From Bacteroidales bacterium (GTDB lineage: Bacteria; Bacteroidota; Bacteroidia; Bacteroidales; JAGOPY01), in contig DAOWEV010000193.1 of NCBI GenBank assembly GCA_030638325.1, positions 1-40,738 of the forward strand: a stretch of 40,738 bases of DNA. Reading direction: 5' to 3'. Positions 1 through 7,576 of this stretch are shown here, in pieces; positions within the stretch are counted from its first letter, which is position 1; each line of letters opens with the position of its first letter. A model generated the notes under the pieces. It made no database searches, was not told the origin of the DNA, and worked only from the letters and a program-made list of their open reading frames with translations. Both the position numbers and the translations under genes were made by a program.

Positions 1-1151
1 ATCAAAGCATGGGTACCTATCAGGATCTGTAATTTTCCCGAGAGCAATTGTTCGAGAATATGCTTTCTGGAAGAAGCCCGCGTAGATCCGGTAAGCAGCT
101 CCAGTTCAATATCCAGGCCTTCTATCAGTGTAGAGATGGAATTATAGTGCTGCATGGCCAGTATCTCGGTAGGCGCCATTATACAGGCCTGGTATCCGTT
201 ATCGAGGGCAATCAGCATGCTCATTAGCGCCACCAGGGTCTTGCCGCTGCCTACATCACCCTGCAGCAAACGGTTCATCTGCCTGCCTGACCCAATATCC
301 TTCCGGATCTCACGAATCACTCGTTTCTGGGCTTCCGTGAGCTCAAAAGGCAGTTTTTCATTATAAAAATCATTTGTATAATCCCCTACAAGTGAAAATT
401 TACGACCGTTGACCTTTTGTATCCTGATGATCTTTTCTTTCAGCAGGCGCAACTGTATGAAAAACAGCTCTTCAAACTTCAGCCTGGCCCGGGCTTTTTG
501 AAGCGATCTCTGATCCTCAGGAAAATGAATACTGAGAAGTGCCTGTTCTCTGCCGGTGAGGCTAAGCCTTTTCATGATCTCATCAGGCAGAGTTTCTCTG
601 ATATTTCCGGGGACCCTGGAAACCAATGTCTTCATCAGCTTAATTAGGTTTTTATTATTGAGGCCGCTTCTTTTGAGTTTTTCGGTTGTACTGTAGATGC
701 CCTGCAGTCCACTTCCCATGGTCTTTTCGTATGTCTCTGCCAACTCTATTTCGGGGTGTGCGATATTGAATTTTCTGTTAAAAATGGAGGGTTTACCAAA
801 AACAATATACTCCAATCCGGAAGTGAAGGTATCCATGACCCATTTTATTCCCTGGAACCACACCAATTCAATCTGTCCGGTATCATCGGTCAGGAGTGCC
901 GTTAAGCGCTTTGCTCTTCTCACGCCAATGAGCCTGACATCTGATATCGTTCCTTTAAGCTGTACATATGCCAGGTCACTGTTGATTTCCCCGATCTTAT
1001 AAATTTTATTACGGTCGATGTACCTGAACGGAAAATAAAACAACAGGTCCTCAAAAGTAAAGATCCCTGCTTCCTTTCGAAGCAAAGCCGCCCTTTTGGG
1101 GCCTACCCCTTTCAGGTATTCAATGGGTGTATCCAGGAATGATCTTGCCAT
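1..1151 (-). CDS. recG: ATP-dependent DNA helicase RecG, N-terminal part (gene runs off the window)
   Basis: RecG remodels stalled replication forks and branches Holliday junctions. About 383 N-terminal residues are present; the remainder lies before base 1. The protein begins MARSFLDTPIEYLKGVGPKR, the start of the wedge domain that binds branched DNA and typical of Bacteroidota RecG. A Walker A motif, GDVGSGKT, falls near residue 300, followed by the helicase motif APTEIL. The ATG at 1151-1149 was chosen because it opens the conserved N terminus and has a TACTTTTG promoter element just upstream. The gene is intact as far as it goes. It faces the same way as the gld operon but is separated from it by a terminator hairpin, so it is probably its own transcription unit. 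Confidence 0.93.
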   Translation of the reverse strand, partial: MARSFLDTPIEYLKGVGPKRAALLRKEAGIFTFEDLLFYFPFRYIDRNKIYKIGEINSDLAYVQLKGTISDVRLIGVRRAKRLTALLTDDTGQIELVWFQGIKWVMDTFTSGLEYIVFGKPSIFNRKFNIAHPEIELAETYEKTMGSGLQGIYSTTEKLKRSGLNNKNLIKLMKTLVSRVPGNIRETLPDEIMKRLSLTGREQALLSIHFPEDQRSLQKARARLKFEELFFIQLRLLKEKIIRIQKVNGRKFSLVGDYTNDFYNEKLPFELTEAQKRVIREIRKDIGSGRQMNRLLQGDVGSGKTLVALMSMLIALDNGYQACIMAPTEILAMQHYNSISTLIEGLDIELELLTGSTRASSRKHILEQLLSGKLQILIGTHAL

Positions 1152-1169
1152 AGCAATAATATTGCATAA

Positions 1170-1177
1170 CAAAAGTA
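1170..1177 (-). promoter_or_regulatory. Predicted -7 promoter element of recG
   Basis: On the minus strand this reads TACTTTTG, an exact match to the Bacteroidota -7 consensus TAnnTTTG, about 18 bases before the recG start codon. No convincing -33 TTG is seen. Inferred from consensus only. Confidence 0.45.
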
Positions 1178-1224
1178 AGAAAAGGACTGGGGTAAGGAGA
1201 AGAAATCTTTGTTACTTTGAACTT

Positions 1225-1247
1225 ATAAAAGGTTCATCCTGAACCTT
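1225..1247 (-). terminator. Hairpin terminator after gldN
   Basis: On the minus strand AAGGTTCA, loop GGA and TGAACCTT form a perfect 8-bp stem, followed by a short T-rich stretch (TTAT). The stem overlaps the gldN stop codon. It would end the porP-gldKLMN transcript and isolate it from recG. Confidence 0.6.
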
Positions 1248-2091
1248 AGTATTCCCAAATGCTGTGTTCGAACATCATCAAATCGTCTTTGACCCGTTCT
1301 GATTCAAGCAGGGCATCCAATCCCTGGGCATATTCCGAAATACGACGGTCATAAACGTTCTGTTCCTTATAGATATAGCTATTGAATATCCTTTTCATAA
1401 AGACCTCATCATAGGATCTTCTGGCAGCATCATTTTTACGGTTGAACACTTTAGCCTGAGCAAACACCGGTCTGGCTTCAGGAAAATATATCCAGAACAT
1501 GGGTTCCGTAAATTCTTCACCTTCGCGTTCTTTGATCATGACCGGGCAAATACCGAGAATGCGCACCATCATCTGGGAGCGCTTTTTATCAAAATACCAG
1601 TCTTCCTTGAGCCTGAGTCGCATAACCCTGGTCGCATCGAATTCTGAATAAATAACCGTATCATACTCATCATAAGGAGGATAAGGACGTGTAAGCACCC
1701 TGTGAATGGTATCGATCTGCCTGGTAATGATCTCCTGATAAGTTAATGGGACCAGGAATTCATCGGTATTGGAAATATCATAAGCAGTAACAGAGCCTTC
1801 TTTAAGAGCATCCATCAGGACAGTCATAAAATTTCTCCAGTTATTATGTGGTTCTATGGGAAAGTAGAATGGCTGGTTGATTTTCTGTCTCATATCAATC
1901 TCCCGCCATATTCTTTTCGCCCACATCACATCAGCATCTCTGAGCGGTGGATAGGGTATCGGCCTGATATCGGGCTCCAGGTCGCTAAAGACACCATCCT
2001 GGGGAGGGCTATCGAGTATTTGGCCATAAGAGACATTTCCAGGTACTGCAAAAAGCAGGAATAGTGTGGAAACCAGCAATAATTTTTTCAT
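1246..2091 (-). CDS. gldN: T9SS ring protein GldN/PorN
   Basis: GldN (PorN) is a periplasmic protein that joins the lipoprotein GldK in a large ring under the outer membrane, part of the type IX secretion machine. The 281-residue product begins with a cleavable signal peptide (MKKLLLVSTLFLLFAVPG, predicted cut after SYGQ at about residue 24). The conserved GldN body follows, including the DVMWAKRIWREID stretch near residue 55 and a WIYFPEAR motif near residue 200. It is the last gene of the operon, 21 nt after gldM, and its stop codon lies inside the terminator hairpin. Length and order fit the porPKLMN arrangement of Porphyromonas gingivalis. No truncation is seen. Confidence 0.95.
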   Translation of the reverse strand: MKKLLLVSTLFLLFAVPGNVSYGQILDSPPQDGVFSDLEPDIRPIPYPPLRDADVMWAKRIWREIDMRQKINQPFYFPIEPHNNWRNFMTVLMDALKEGSVTAYDISNTDEFLVPLTYQEIITRQIDTIHRVLTRPYPPYDEYDTVIYSEFDATRVMRLRLKEDWYFDKKRSQMMVRILGICPVMIKEREGEEFTEPMFWIYFPEARPVFAQAKVFNRKNDAARRSYDEVFMKRIFNSYIYKEQNVYDRRISEYAQGLDALLESERVKDDLMMFEHSIWEY

Positions 2092-2112
2092 TTTGACCTC
2101 CTATATAATCAT

Positions 2113-3765
2113 TTATTTTATTTCTAAACTGATTGGGTTCAGGCTTCTCGGAACGCCATCGGGTCCTTCGGCCTGGATATTTTCAAAGAAGAACTTTTGT
2201 CCTCTTCTGGCACTTCTGATCATTGATACCATTTCATCGGAGAAACGGTTTCCGTTATTACGTTTTGATATCCAGTCGCCTCCAATAACTGTTGCCATTC
2301 TAAAGGAGGTCACCTCGAAGTACAGTTCAAACTCAAAATCTTTCATGACCGGGATGATAGCGGCGGCAGCCATCAAAGTATTCTTTTCGATCTGGCCTTC
2401 GATCTGGCCTGCGATCTCTGCTACCGGGTCGGGGACTCTCTTCACCCTGAATTCAGCCGTTCCCATTGATCTTATTTCATCTTCAAAGCGTGCATTGACT
2501 GAGATTATTGCCTTGTTTTGTCCTTTCGGAACTATTACGATCCAACCATCTCCATCTGCCTTTCTGTTCAGCGAACCAGTCGAAATAGAAGCATTCAGTT
2601 TTGTATCGGCAACACCGGGAACAGAAATAGAAACCGGGTTGTCAACACCGACATAAAAGACATTCATCTTGGTAGCTGCCACTGTGAGCGAAGGCGGCGC
2701 CACAACGTATTCATGCTGGAACGGGAAAGAGAGGGTATTTCCTTCAGGATCTCTCACTTCAATGACGCCTGCATATCTCTGGAGACCTTCTCTGTTGGCC
2801 GGCCACGATATTTTCACCACGCCATCCTCGCCGGCAATTTGTTCGGCTCGTGATTTGTTGTTTTCATTGATTTCAACAGCACCCTGAAGGACAAACACCT
2901 TCGGTTCCTGAGTTTTATCGATGGCGGCCACCAGGACATCCGCTTCGTATTTATCGCCTTTCAGGACATAATTTGTCTTGGGAATAACTTTTGCCTCGAT
3001 ATCTGAAAACTTGTAATCTGTAATGGTGATCTCACTGTAAAGCTGTGAAATAACATCAAATTCAGCAATTTGCACTTCGGCCTTGATTTTATTCAGGATG
3101 GTTACACAGGCTGCCAGTATGGTATGGTAAAAATGATGCATCTCCCAGTTTTGCGGGTTACCACTGGCATCATAATAAGGGCCTTCTGTGTCAAGCCCTA
3201 TTTTGATCCTGTGCCTGTATGCAGAATCTACCAAATTCAGTATTGCGTCATGATATTCCGCCATCCGCTCCCTGATTTCTACGGCTTTTCCTCTTACAAT
3301 AAAGTAATTAGTTGCCTGATCATATTTATCCTTAGCAGGTACCACAGCGAGATTCAAAACGGGAACTTCAATGGTTGCCCTGGAGTTATATGGATCCGGC
3401 ACTGTTTTCATAACATAGTAATCTGCCATGATCCGGAGTGAATCCTTTCTTTCCGAATGTTGCACAGCCATGTATTCAGCATCAGAGAGGTATTCCAGCA
3501 TTTCATTAGAAAGGCGTCTGGCCTCCTTTGCTTTTTCCCAATAGGGTCTCACTTTATTTTGATTCAACTGAAATTGATTCTCAAATTGAATATAAGTATC
3601 GTTCAGTTTGTTGGCAAAAGTCTCATTGGTTTCCTCCATGCTTGTATTCACTACCAGGAATGCATCCAGAATATCTTTAGAAACATTTAGTGCTAAGAGG
3701 GCAGTTAACACCAGATACATCATCGCGATCATCTTCTGACGTGGTGTTTCCTTATATCCAGCCAT
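2113..3765 (-). CDS. gldM: T9SS motor/stalk protein GldM/PorM
   Basis: GldM (PorM) is anchored in the inner membrane by one N-terminal helix and spans the periplasm. With GldL it converts proton flow into mechanical work for secretion. The 550-residue protein starts MAGYKETPRQKM, and a single membrane helix covers about residues 12-33. Arg9 just before the helix corresponds to the arginine that family studies place against the key glutamate of GldL. The rest is a long periplasmic part: an N-terminal helical domain to about residue 220, then beta-rich domains, ending in SLEIK. It follows gldL by 46 nt and precedes gldN by 21 nt. Large antisense reading frames over it are shadows. Confidence 0.96.
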   Translation of the reverse strand: MAGYKETPRQKMIAMMYLVLTALLALNVSKDILDAFLVVNTSMEETNETFANKLNDTYIQFENQFQLNQNKVRPYWEKAKEARRLSNEMLEYLSDAEYMAVQHSERKDSLRIMADYYVMKTVPDPYNSRATIEVPVLNLAVVPAKDKYDQATNYFIVRGKAVEIRERMAEYHDAILNLVDSAYRHRIKIGLDTEGPYYDASGNPQNWEMHHFYHTILAACVTILNKIKAEVQIAEFDVISQLYSEITITDYKFSDIEAKVIPKTNYVLKGDKYEADVLVAAIDKTQEPKVFVLQGAVEINENNKSRAEQIAGEDGVVKISWPANREGLQRYAGVIEVRDPEGNTLSFPFQHEYVVAPPSLTVAATKMNVFYVGVDNPVSISVPGVADTKLNASISTGSLNRKADGDGWIVIVPKGQNKAIISVNARFEDEIRSMGTAEFRVKRVPDPVAEIAGQIEGQIEKNTLMAAAAIIPVMKDFEFELYFEVTSFRMATVIGGDWISKRNNGNRFSDEMVSMIRSARRGQKFFFENIQAEGPDGVPRSLNPISLEIK

Positions 3766-3811
3766 ATCTTAATTAAATTAATTCAGATTAATTATTCAGT
3801 AAACGATTGTA

Positions 3812-4822
3812 TCATCTTCCTGCATTCATGGCAGAAAGCATCCCACCGTAAATACTGTTCAGGGCAGATACCCTTTCATTGAGTACACTCATCTGGTCTT
3901 TATAGGAGTTCATCATCTCTGCGGATTCCTTCACCGTACCCAGGAACTCATTTAATGTTTCTTTCACTTTCCCTCCTGATTCAATTTGTTCATTAGAGCT
4001 TCGCAGCTGCAGTTCATAAACAGAATTCAGTGCGGCCAGATTATTTGATATTTTTTGTAATTGCTCACTATATGTACCTGTATCGACAGATGAAAAGTCA
4101 AGGTTTTCAGCTGATTTGGCGAGGACTCCTGCCGACCTGGTATATTCTCCGGCGAGGAGGTTAGCTGATTCAATGGCAGATTTAATGCTGCTGGAAAATT
4201 CCTGTGTTATATTAACATCTGACTTCAGGTTATCGGATGTATCGCGATAAGAGGATGATAACGCAGATGCGTTGTCTGCGGCATTTTTGATGCTGGAAAC
4301 GTATTCTGATGATGCATTGGCATCCCTTCGCAAGACATCTGAAGTATTCTTATAGGCTTCCGTCAGGGTGTTTGCCGAATTAGATGCATTTTTAACGTTA
4401 TCAACATATTCATTTGTGGCTGCTGCCGCATCGGATATATCGGATAATTTAGCGGTGCTATCACTAAGGTTATGCAGGCCACTACCAAGCCTGTCGATCA
4501 GCCGCTGATCTATTTTCGCCTCTTTCAGCATATCATCAAGCGCTTCCGAAGGCTTTCTTATTCCGGTTTCATCGACATGATACATGCCGGCCAATTGCGG
4601 GTAAACCAGGCTCCAGTCCGGCTCTACATGAGGTGGTTCAAAGCCGGAAAAGAAAAAGATAAGAGACTCTGTGCCAAGGCCCACGATAAGCATGATATCC
4701 GCTCCGGCATAGTGATTGATCTTAAACAAGGCCCCAAGAATAACAACTGAAGCTCCCCAGCCGTACAGTTTGGCCATAAAGTTCCTAAAACCTCTTGTTC
4801 TCACTAATTTATTTAAACCCAT
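3812..4822 (-). CDS. gldL: T9SS motor membrane protein GldL/PorL with tandem 35-residue repeats
   Basis: GldL (PorL) forms the inner-membrane ring around GldM and drives T9SS with the proton gradient. Two membrane helices lie at about residues 20-36 and 42-60. Lys34 (GALFKINHY) and Glu52 (GTESLIFF) match the membrane lysine and the essential glutamate of the family (Glu49 in Flavobacterium johnsoniae). After the LVYPQL motif the 336-residue protein has a long cytoplasmic tail, much longer than F. johnsoniae GldL (about 215 residues). The tail holds three 35-residue repeats in exact register: 138-172, 173-207 and 208-242, with the shared pattern EYVSSIKNA-N-A--L---Y. Two weaker copies follow before the conserved ALNSIYGGMLSAM end. 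It lies between gldK and gldM, with 46-47 nt gaps. Confidence 0.95.
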   Translation of the reverse strand: MGLNKLVRTRGFRNFMAKLYGWGASVVILGALFKINHYAGADIMLIVGLGTESLIFFFSGFEPPHVEPDWSLVYPQLAGMYHVDETGIRKPSEALDDMLKEAKIDQRLIDRLGSGLHNLSDSTAKLSDISDAAAATNEYVDNVKNASNSANTLTEAYKNTSDVLRRDANASSEYVSSIKNAADNASALSSSYRDTSDNLKSDVNITQEFSSSIKSAIESANLLAGEYTRSAGVLAKSAENLDFSSVDTGTYSEQLQKISNNLAALNSVYELQLRSSNEQIESGGKVKETLNEFLGTVKESAEMMNSYKDQMSVLNERVSALNSIYGGMLSAMNAGR

Positions 4823-4873
4823 AGTATCAGAAATTAACGTAGTTTTTGTAAAATTTTAGTATCAGAAAATTAA
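4822..4873. repeat. Short direct repeat across the gldK-gldL junction
   Basis: TAGTATCAGAAATTAA at 4822-4837 recurs as TAGTATCAGAAAATTAA at 4857-4873, 35 bp apart. The first copy overlaps the gldL start codon and the second overlaps the gldK stop codon. Its role is unknown; it may be a local duplication. Confidence 0.5.
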
Positions 4874-6246
4874 TTATAAACCCTTGAAGATTTGGATGGA
4901 TTATCATCTTTATTTCGCCCAAGATAAGGCAAGACACACCTGAATCCAATATAGCATTTGGCAGTATCCTGATATTCATAATCACGTGTAGTCACCTGGA
5001 GGTAATACGCGATATCTTTCCAGGACCCGCCCCTGATCACTTTCCGTTTCATTGCCGGTGAATCGTCATCTTTGGCATTGTAGGTATAGTTCGGGTTCAT
5101 ATCCCAGGTAAAATTATAGGATGCAGGATCATAGGCGCTGTTGGTCCATTCGGAAACATTTCCAGCCATGTCGTACAAGCCAAAATCATTCGGGGGATAA
5201 TGCGCTACGATGACAGTACGTATGCCGCCATCATCAATATAGTTACCCCTGAGGGGTTTAAAATTGGCCAGGAAACATCCTTTTTCGTTTCTGGTATACG
5301 GTCCTCCCCAGGGATAAGGGTTATTATTATACCCTCCCCGGGCTGCCCATTCCCATTCAGATTCGGAAGGAAGACGGAATTCCGAAACACCCGTTTCGCC
5401 TTTTCTGGATTTGAGATAAGAATTCAGCAATTCAGTCCGCCAGACACAAAAAGCACGGGCCTGTTTCCAGTTCACTCCAACAACCGGGTAAAAATTATAT
5501 GCCGGGTGCCAGAAATATTTTTCAGTCATCGGGTCATTGAAAGAATACGTATAATCATGGATCCAGCTGAGTGTATCCGGGTATACGCTGATGAGCTCCT
5601 TCCTGACAAAAACCGAGCGGTCTCTCAATCCCTGCGGGCGATTCTGAAAAGAAGCATATTCGGAATTTGCCTCTTCGGTATAATCTTTTTTTGCCGCTGC
5701 ATGTAAGTCTACCCAGTAATACTCGTAAAATAATTTACGTGCATCGATTTCCTTTTTCCTGAAATATCTCTCATGCTCTGGAATATACATTTCATCCAGC
5801 GCATCCCTGATATCCTGTTCGTCACTATTCCATTCAACATCAGAATCCCAGTTCAGATAAGGGGGATCATAAATTTCACCGGTTTTTTCGTTCTGTTCGA
5901 TCAGAAATTCATCAGGCCTGATATCACCTAAAATCCGGCGGGCAGTAGAGTCTCTTACCCAAAAGACGAATTGCCTGTATTCATCATTAGTGATCTCTGT
6001 TTCATCCATGTAAAATGCCGATACGGAAATAGTCTTAGGCTCATGAACAAAGGCATATGCAATGTCCTGGTCACCGACCCCCAATGTAAAACTACCCTGG
6101 GGCACGAATACCATGCCGAAGGGATCAGGTTGGTAAAAAGGTTTACTCTTCCTGGAAACGCCTACAAGCTCACCATTACCGGAATTGTTACAACTGATGA
6201 GGTAAACTGATAAAGTAATTATCAGTAGAAAAACCAGTTTTTTCAT
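4870..6246 (-). CDS. gldK: T9SS ring lipoprotein GldK/PorK
   Basis: GldK (PorK) is an outer-membrane lipoprotein that forms the T9SS periplasmic ring with GldN. The ATG at 6246-6244 is preferred over one 8 codons upstream because it directly opens a lipoprotein signal, MKKLVFLLIITLSVYLISC, with the lipobox cysteine at residue 19. The body is a formylglycine-generating-enzyme-like (SUMF1) fold. Visible motifs are MVFVPQGSFTLG, ITNDEYRQFVFW, FRLPSESEWEWAARGG, DMAGNVSEW, VIRGGSWKD and IGFRCV near the C terminus. GldK is thought to be structural, not a sulfatase-activating enzyme. The 102-nt gap to porP contains a likely promoter, so gldKLMN may also be transcribed without porP. Confidence 0.95.
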   Translation of the reverse strand: MKKLVFLLIITLSVYLISCNNSGNGELVGVSRKSKPFYQPDPFGMVFVPQGSFTLGVGDQDIAYAFVHEPKTISVSAFYMDETEITNDEYRQFVFWVRDSTARRILGDIRPDEFLIEQNEKTGEIYDPPYLNWDSDVEWNSDEQDIRDALDEMYIPEHERYFRKKEIDARKLFYEYYWVDLHAAAKKDYTEEANSEYASFQNRPQGLRDRSVFVRKELISVYPDTLSWIHDYTYSFNDPMTEKYFWHPAYNFYPVVGVNWKQARAFCVWRTELLNSYLKSRKGETGVSEFRLPSESEWEWAARGGYNNNPYPWGGPYTRNEKGCFLANFKPLRGNYIDDGGIRTVIVAHYPPNDFGLYDMAGNVSEWTNSAYDPASYNFTWDMNPNYTYNAKDDDSPAMKRKVIRGGSWKDIAYYLQVTTRDYEYQDTAKCYIGFRCVLPYLGRNKDDNPSKSSRVYN

Positions 6247-6310
6247 GTCAGAATTATATTTAAAAGCCAAATTATAACGAGTATTGTATGTATTTATTTC
6301 AAAAAGATGA

Positions 6311-6318
6311 CAAAAATA
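6311..6318 (-). promoter_or_regulatory. Predicted internal promoter for gldKLMN
   Basis: The minus strand reads TATTTTTG, an exact TAnnTTTG -7 element, about 65 bases before the gldK start. A TTTG-like -33 element (TTTTTTTG) ends about 20 bases upstream, within the 17-23 bp spacing known for Bacteroidota. Confidence 0.5.
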
Positions 6319-6348
6319 AATAAATTAAACTAATCAAGCAAAAAAACA

Positions 6349-7323
6349 TTACAAGAACCTTGTATTCTTATAACTTTTCCTCCCTTTTTCTATTTCCAGC
6401 TTAAAACAGTAGCTTAACATGACCTCATGAGTTCCCCCGCCAACAGGCATCTTTAGCTTGGAAATATTGATGTCATATGAATATCCTATCTTGAAATCTT
6501 TAAACTGCATTCCAATAATAATTGCCACGGCATCCTGCAGGCGATAGCTTAATCCCCCCCAAAACTTTTCTTTGTATTCCAATAATGCTGCTAAATCCAG
6601 TTGCATAGACGACATGTTTGTTTTAAAAAGAAGAGATGGTTTAAGTAACCAGGCAGGATTTCCGGGAAAAACAAATTCGTACCCACCCAACAGGTAAAAT
6701 GTCCTGTCGAGTGTCAGGGCAAAGTCGCCATTTGTGGTAGTAGCGATTGTTTTTCCATCCGATTGCAACAGGTTAATTCCGGAAATACCAATGTAATAAC
6801 TTCCGGGAACCCGGTAGTACAAGCCAAGTGAGAAATCAATGAGCATATCACTTTCCTCTCCCTGAGAGCTTAAAATGGGATCATTATCTTCTACGGGATC
6901 GAGTTTTGAAAAATCAAGCGTCCGGTTATTCAAGGCAAACTGAGCCCCTATGCCAAGCCTCCCAAAACCAATTCTCTTCTGATAGGCGTACCCCAGTTTA
7001 ACGGCAATGGTTTTTTCATATCCGATATTATCACTCATGATATACGCACTGAGGCCACCTCTCAGGATCTTCACCGGAGCATTGACTGTAATAAAATAAG
7101 TTTCAGGGGCCACATGGTTACCCTCCGAATCCTTGAAGCCTGCCCACTGGTATCGATATGATCCGACAGCACAGATCGCATTCACATTGCCTGCAAAACC
7201 AGGATTATAGTACATGTCATAAAACATGTTCTGTGTGAACTGAGGTTCCTGTTGTGCATGTAATGAGGCCTGGGAAATAATGATCAGTAGTACGCTTATT
7301 TTTATCCTCCGCAACACCTTCAT
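6349..7323 (-). CDS. porP: T9SS outer-membrane protein PorP/SprF family
   Basis: PorP/SprF proteins are outer-membrane barrels of the type IX secretion system. PorP works with PorK, and SprF homologues help deliver adhesins. The ATG at 7323 gives 324 residues (a TTG one codon upstream is the alternative). A signal peptide runs to about residue 24 (SLHAQQ). The family signature follows: QEPQFTQNMFYDMYYNPGFAG, broken here as QEPQFTQNMF then DMYYNPGFAG. Later motifs typical of the family are YIMSDNIG, ALNNRTLDFSKLDP and YSYDINISKL near the C terminus. The order porP-K-L-M-N matches the P. gingivalis operon exactly, supporting PorP over an unlinked SprF paralogue. A long palindrome lies just upstream. 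Confidence 0.9.
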   Translation of the reverse strand: MKVLRRIKISVLLIIISQASLHAQQEPQFTQNMFYDMYYNPGFAGNVNAICAVGSYRYQWAGFKDSEGNHVAPETYFITVNAPVKILRGGLSAYIMSDNIGYEKTIAVKLGYAYQKRIGFGRLGIGAQFALNNRTLDFSKLDPVEDNDPILSSQGEESDMLIDFSLGLYYRVPGSYYIGISGINLLQSDGKTIATTTNGDFALTLDRTFYLLGGYEFVFPGNPAWLLKPSLLFKTNMSSMQLDLAALLEYKEKFWGGLSYRLQDAVAIIIGMQFKDFKIGYSYDINISKLKMPVGGGTHEVMLSYCFKLEIEKGRKSYKNTRFL

Positions 7324-7351
7324 CAAATTAGTTTTTTTTGAGTTTTCCGGC

Positions 7352-7516
7352 CTTAGGCATAGTTACAAAATAACTTGACCATACAGACTCGTTCTTTTGC
7401 ACGCTAACTTCGTTAAAAAGCCTCGCCGTAGCTATGGCTATGCCTACGTTTTTTGCCTTGTTAGCGCACAAAATAACATCGTCTCTTTTGTCCAACTTAT
7501 CTCGCAACTATGCCTT
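7352..7516. repeat. 165-bp imperfect palindrome upstream of porP
   Basis: The sequence folds back on itself about a centre near 7434 (TAGC-TATG-GCTA). Paired blocks include TAAGGCATAGTT at the outer ends, ATAACTT/AAGTTAT, GCGCTAAC/GTTAGCG and CGTAG/CTACG. It fills most of the gap between porP and the 1167-residue gene. Symmetry over the whole length suggests a non-coding mobile palindrome or a very large RNA hairpin. No transposase is present. Confidence 0.7.
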
Positions 7517-7576
7517 ACCCAGAAAATGCTAAAGTAATAATTTTATCTATTAACGGTCGTTTATTCGATATATTTT

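Noticed and set aside
2066..2656. 196-codon plus-strand reading frame opposite gldM
   Set aside because: It is antisense to the well-supported gldM, with no recognisable domain; its composition is that of a shadow frame.
5200..5706. 168-codon plus-strand reading frame opposite gldK
   Set aside because: It lies wholly within the conserved SUMF1-like domain of gldK on the other strand and has no family features.
4870..6246. GldK as an active formylglycine-generating enzyme or sulfatase modifier
   Set aside because: The fold is shared, but operon context and the lipoprotein signal identify it as the structural T9SS ring protein.
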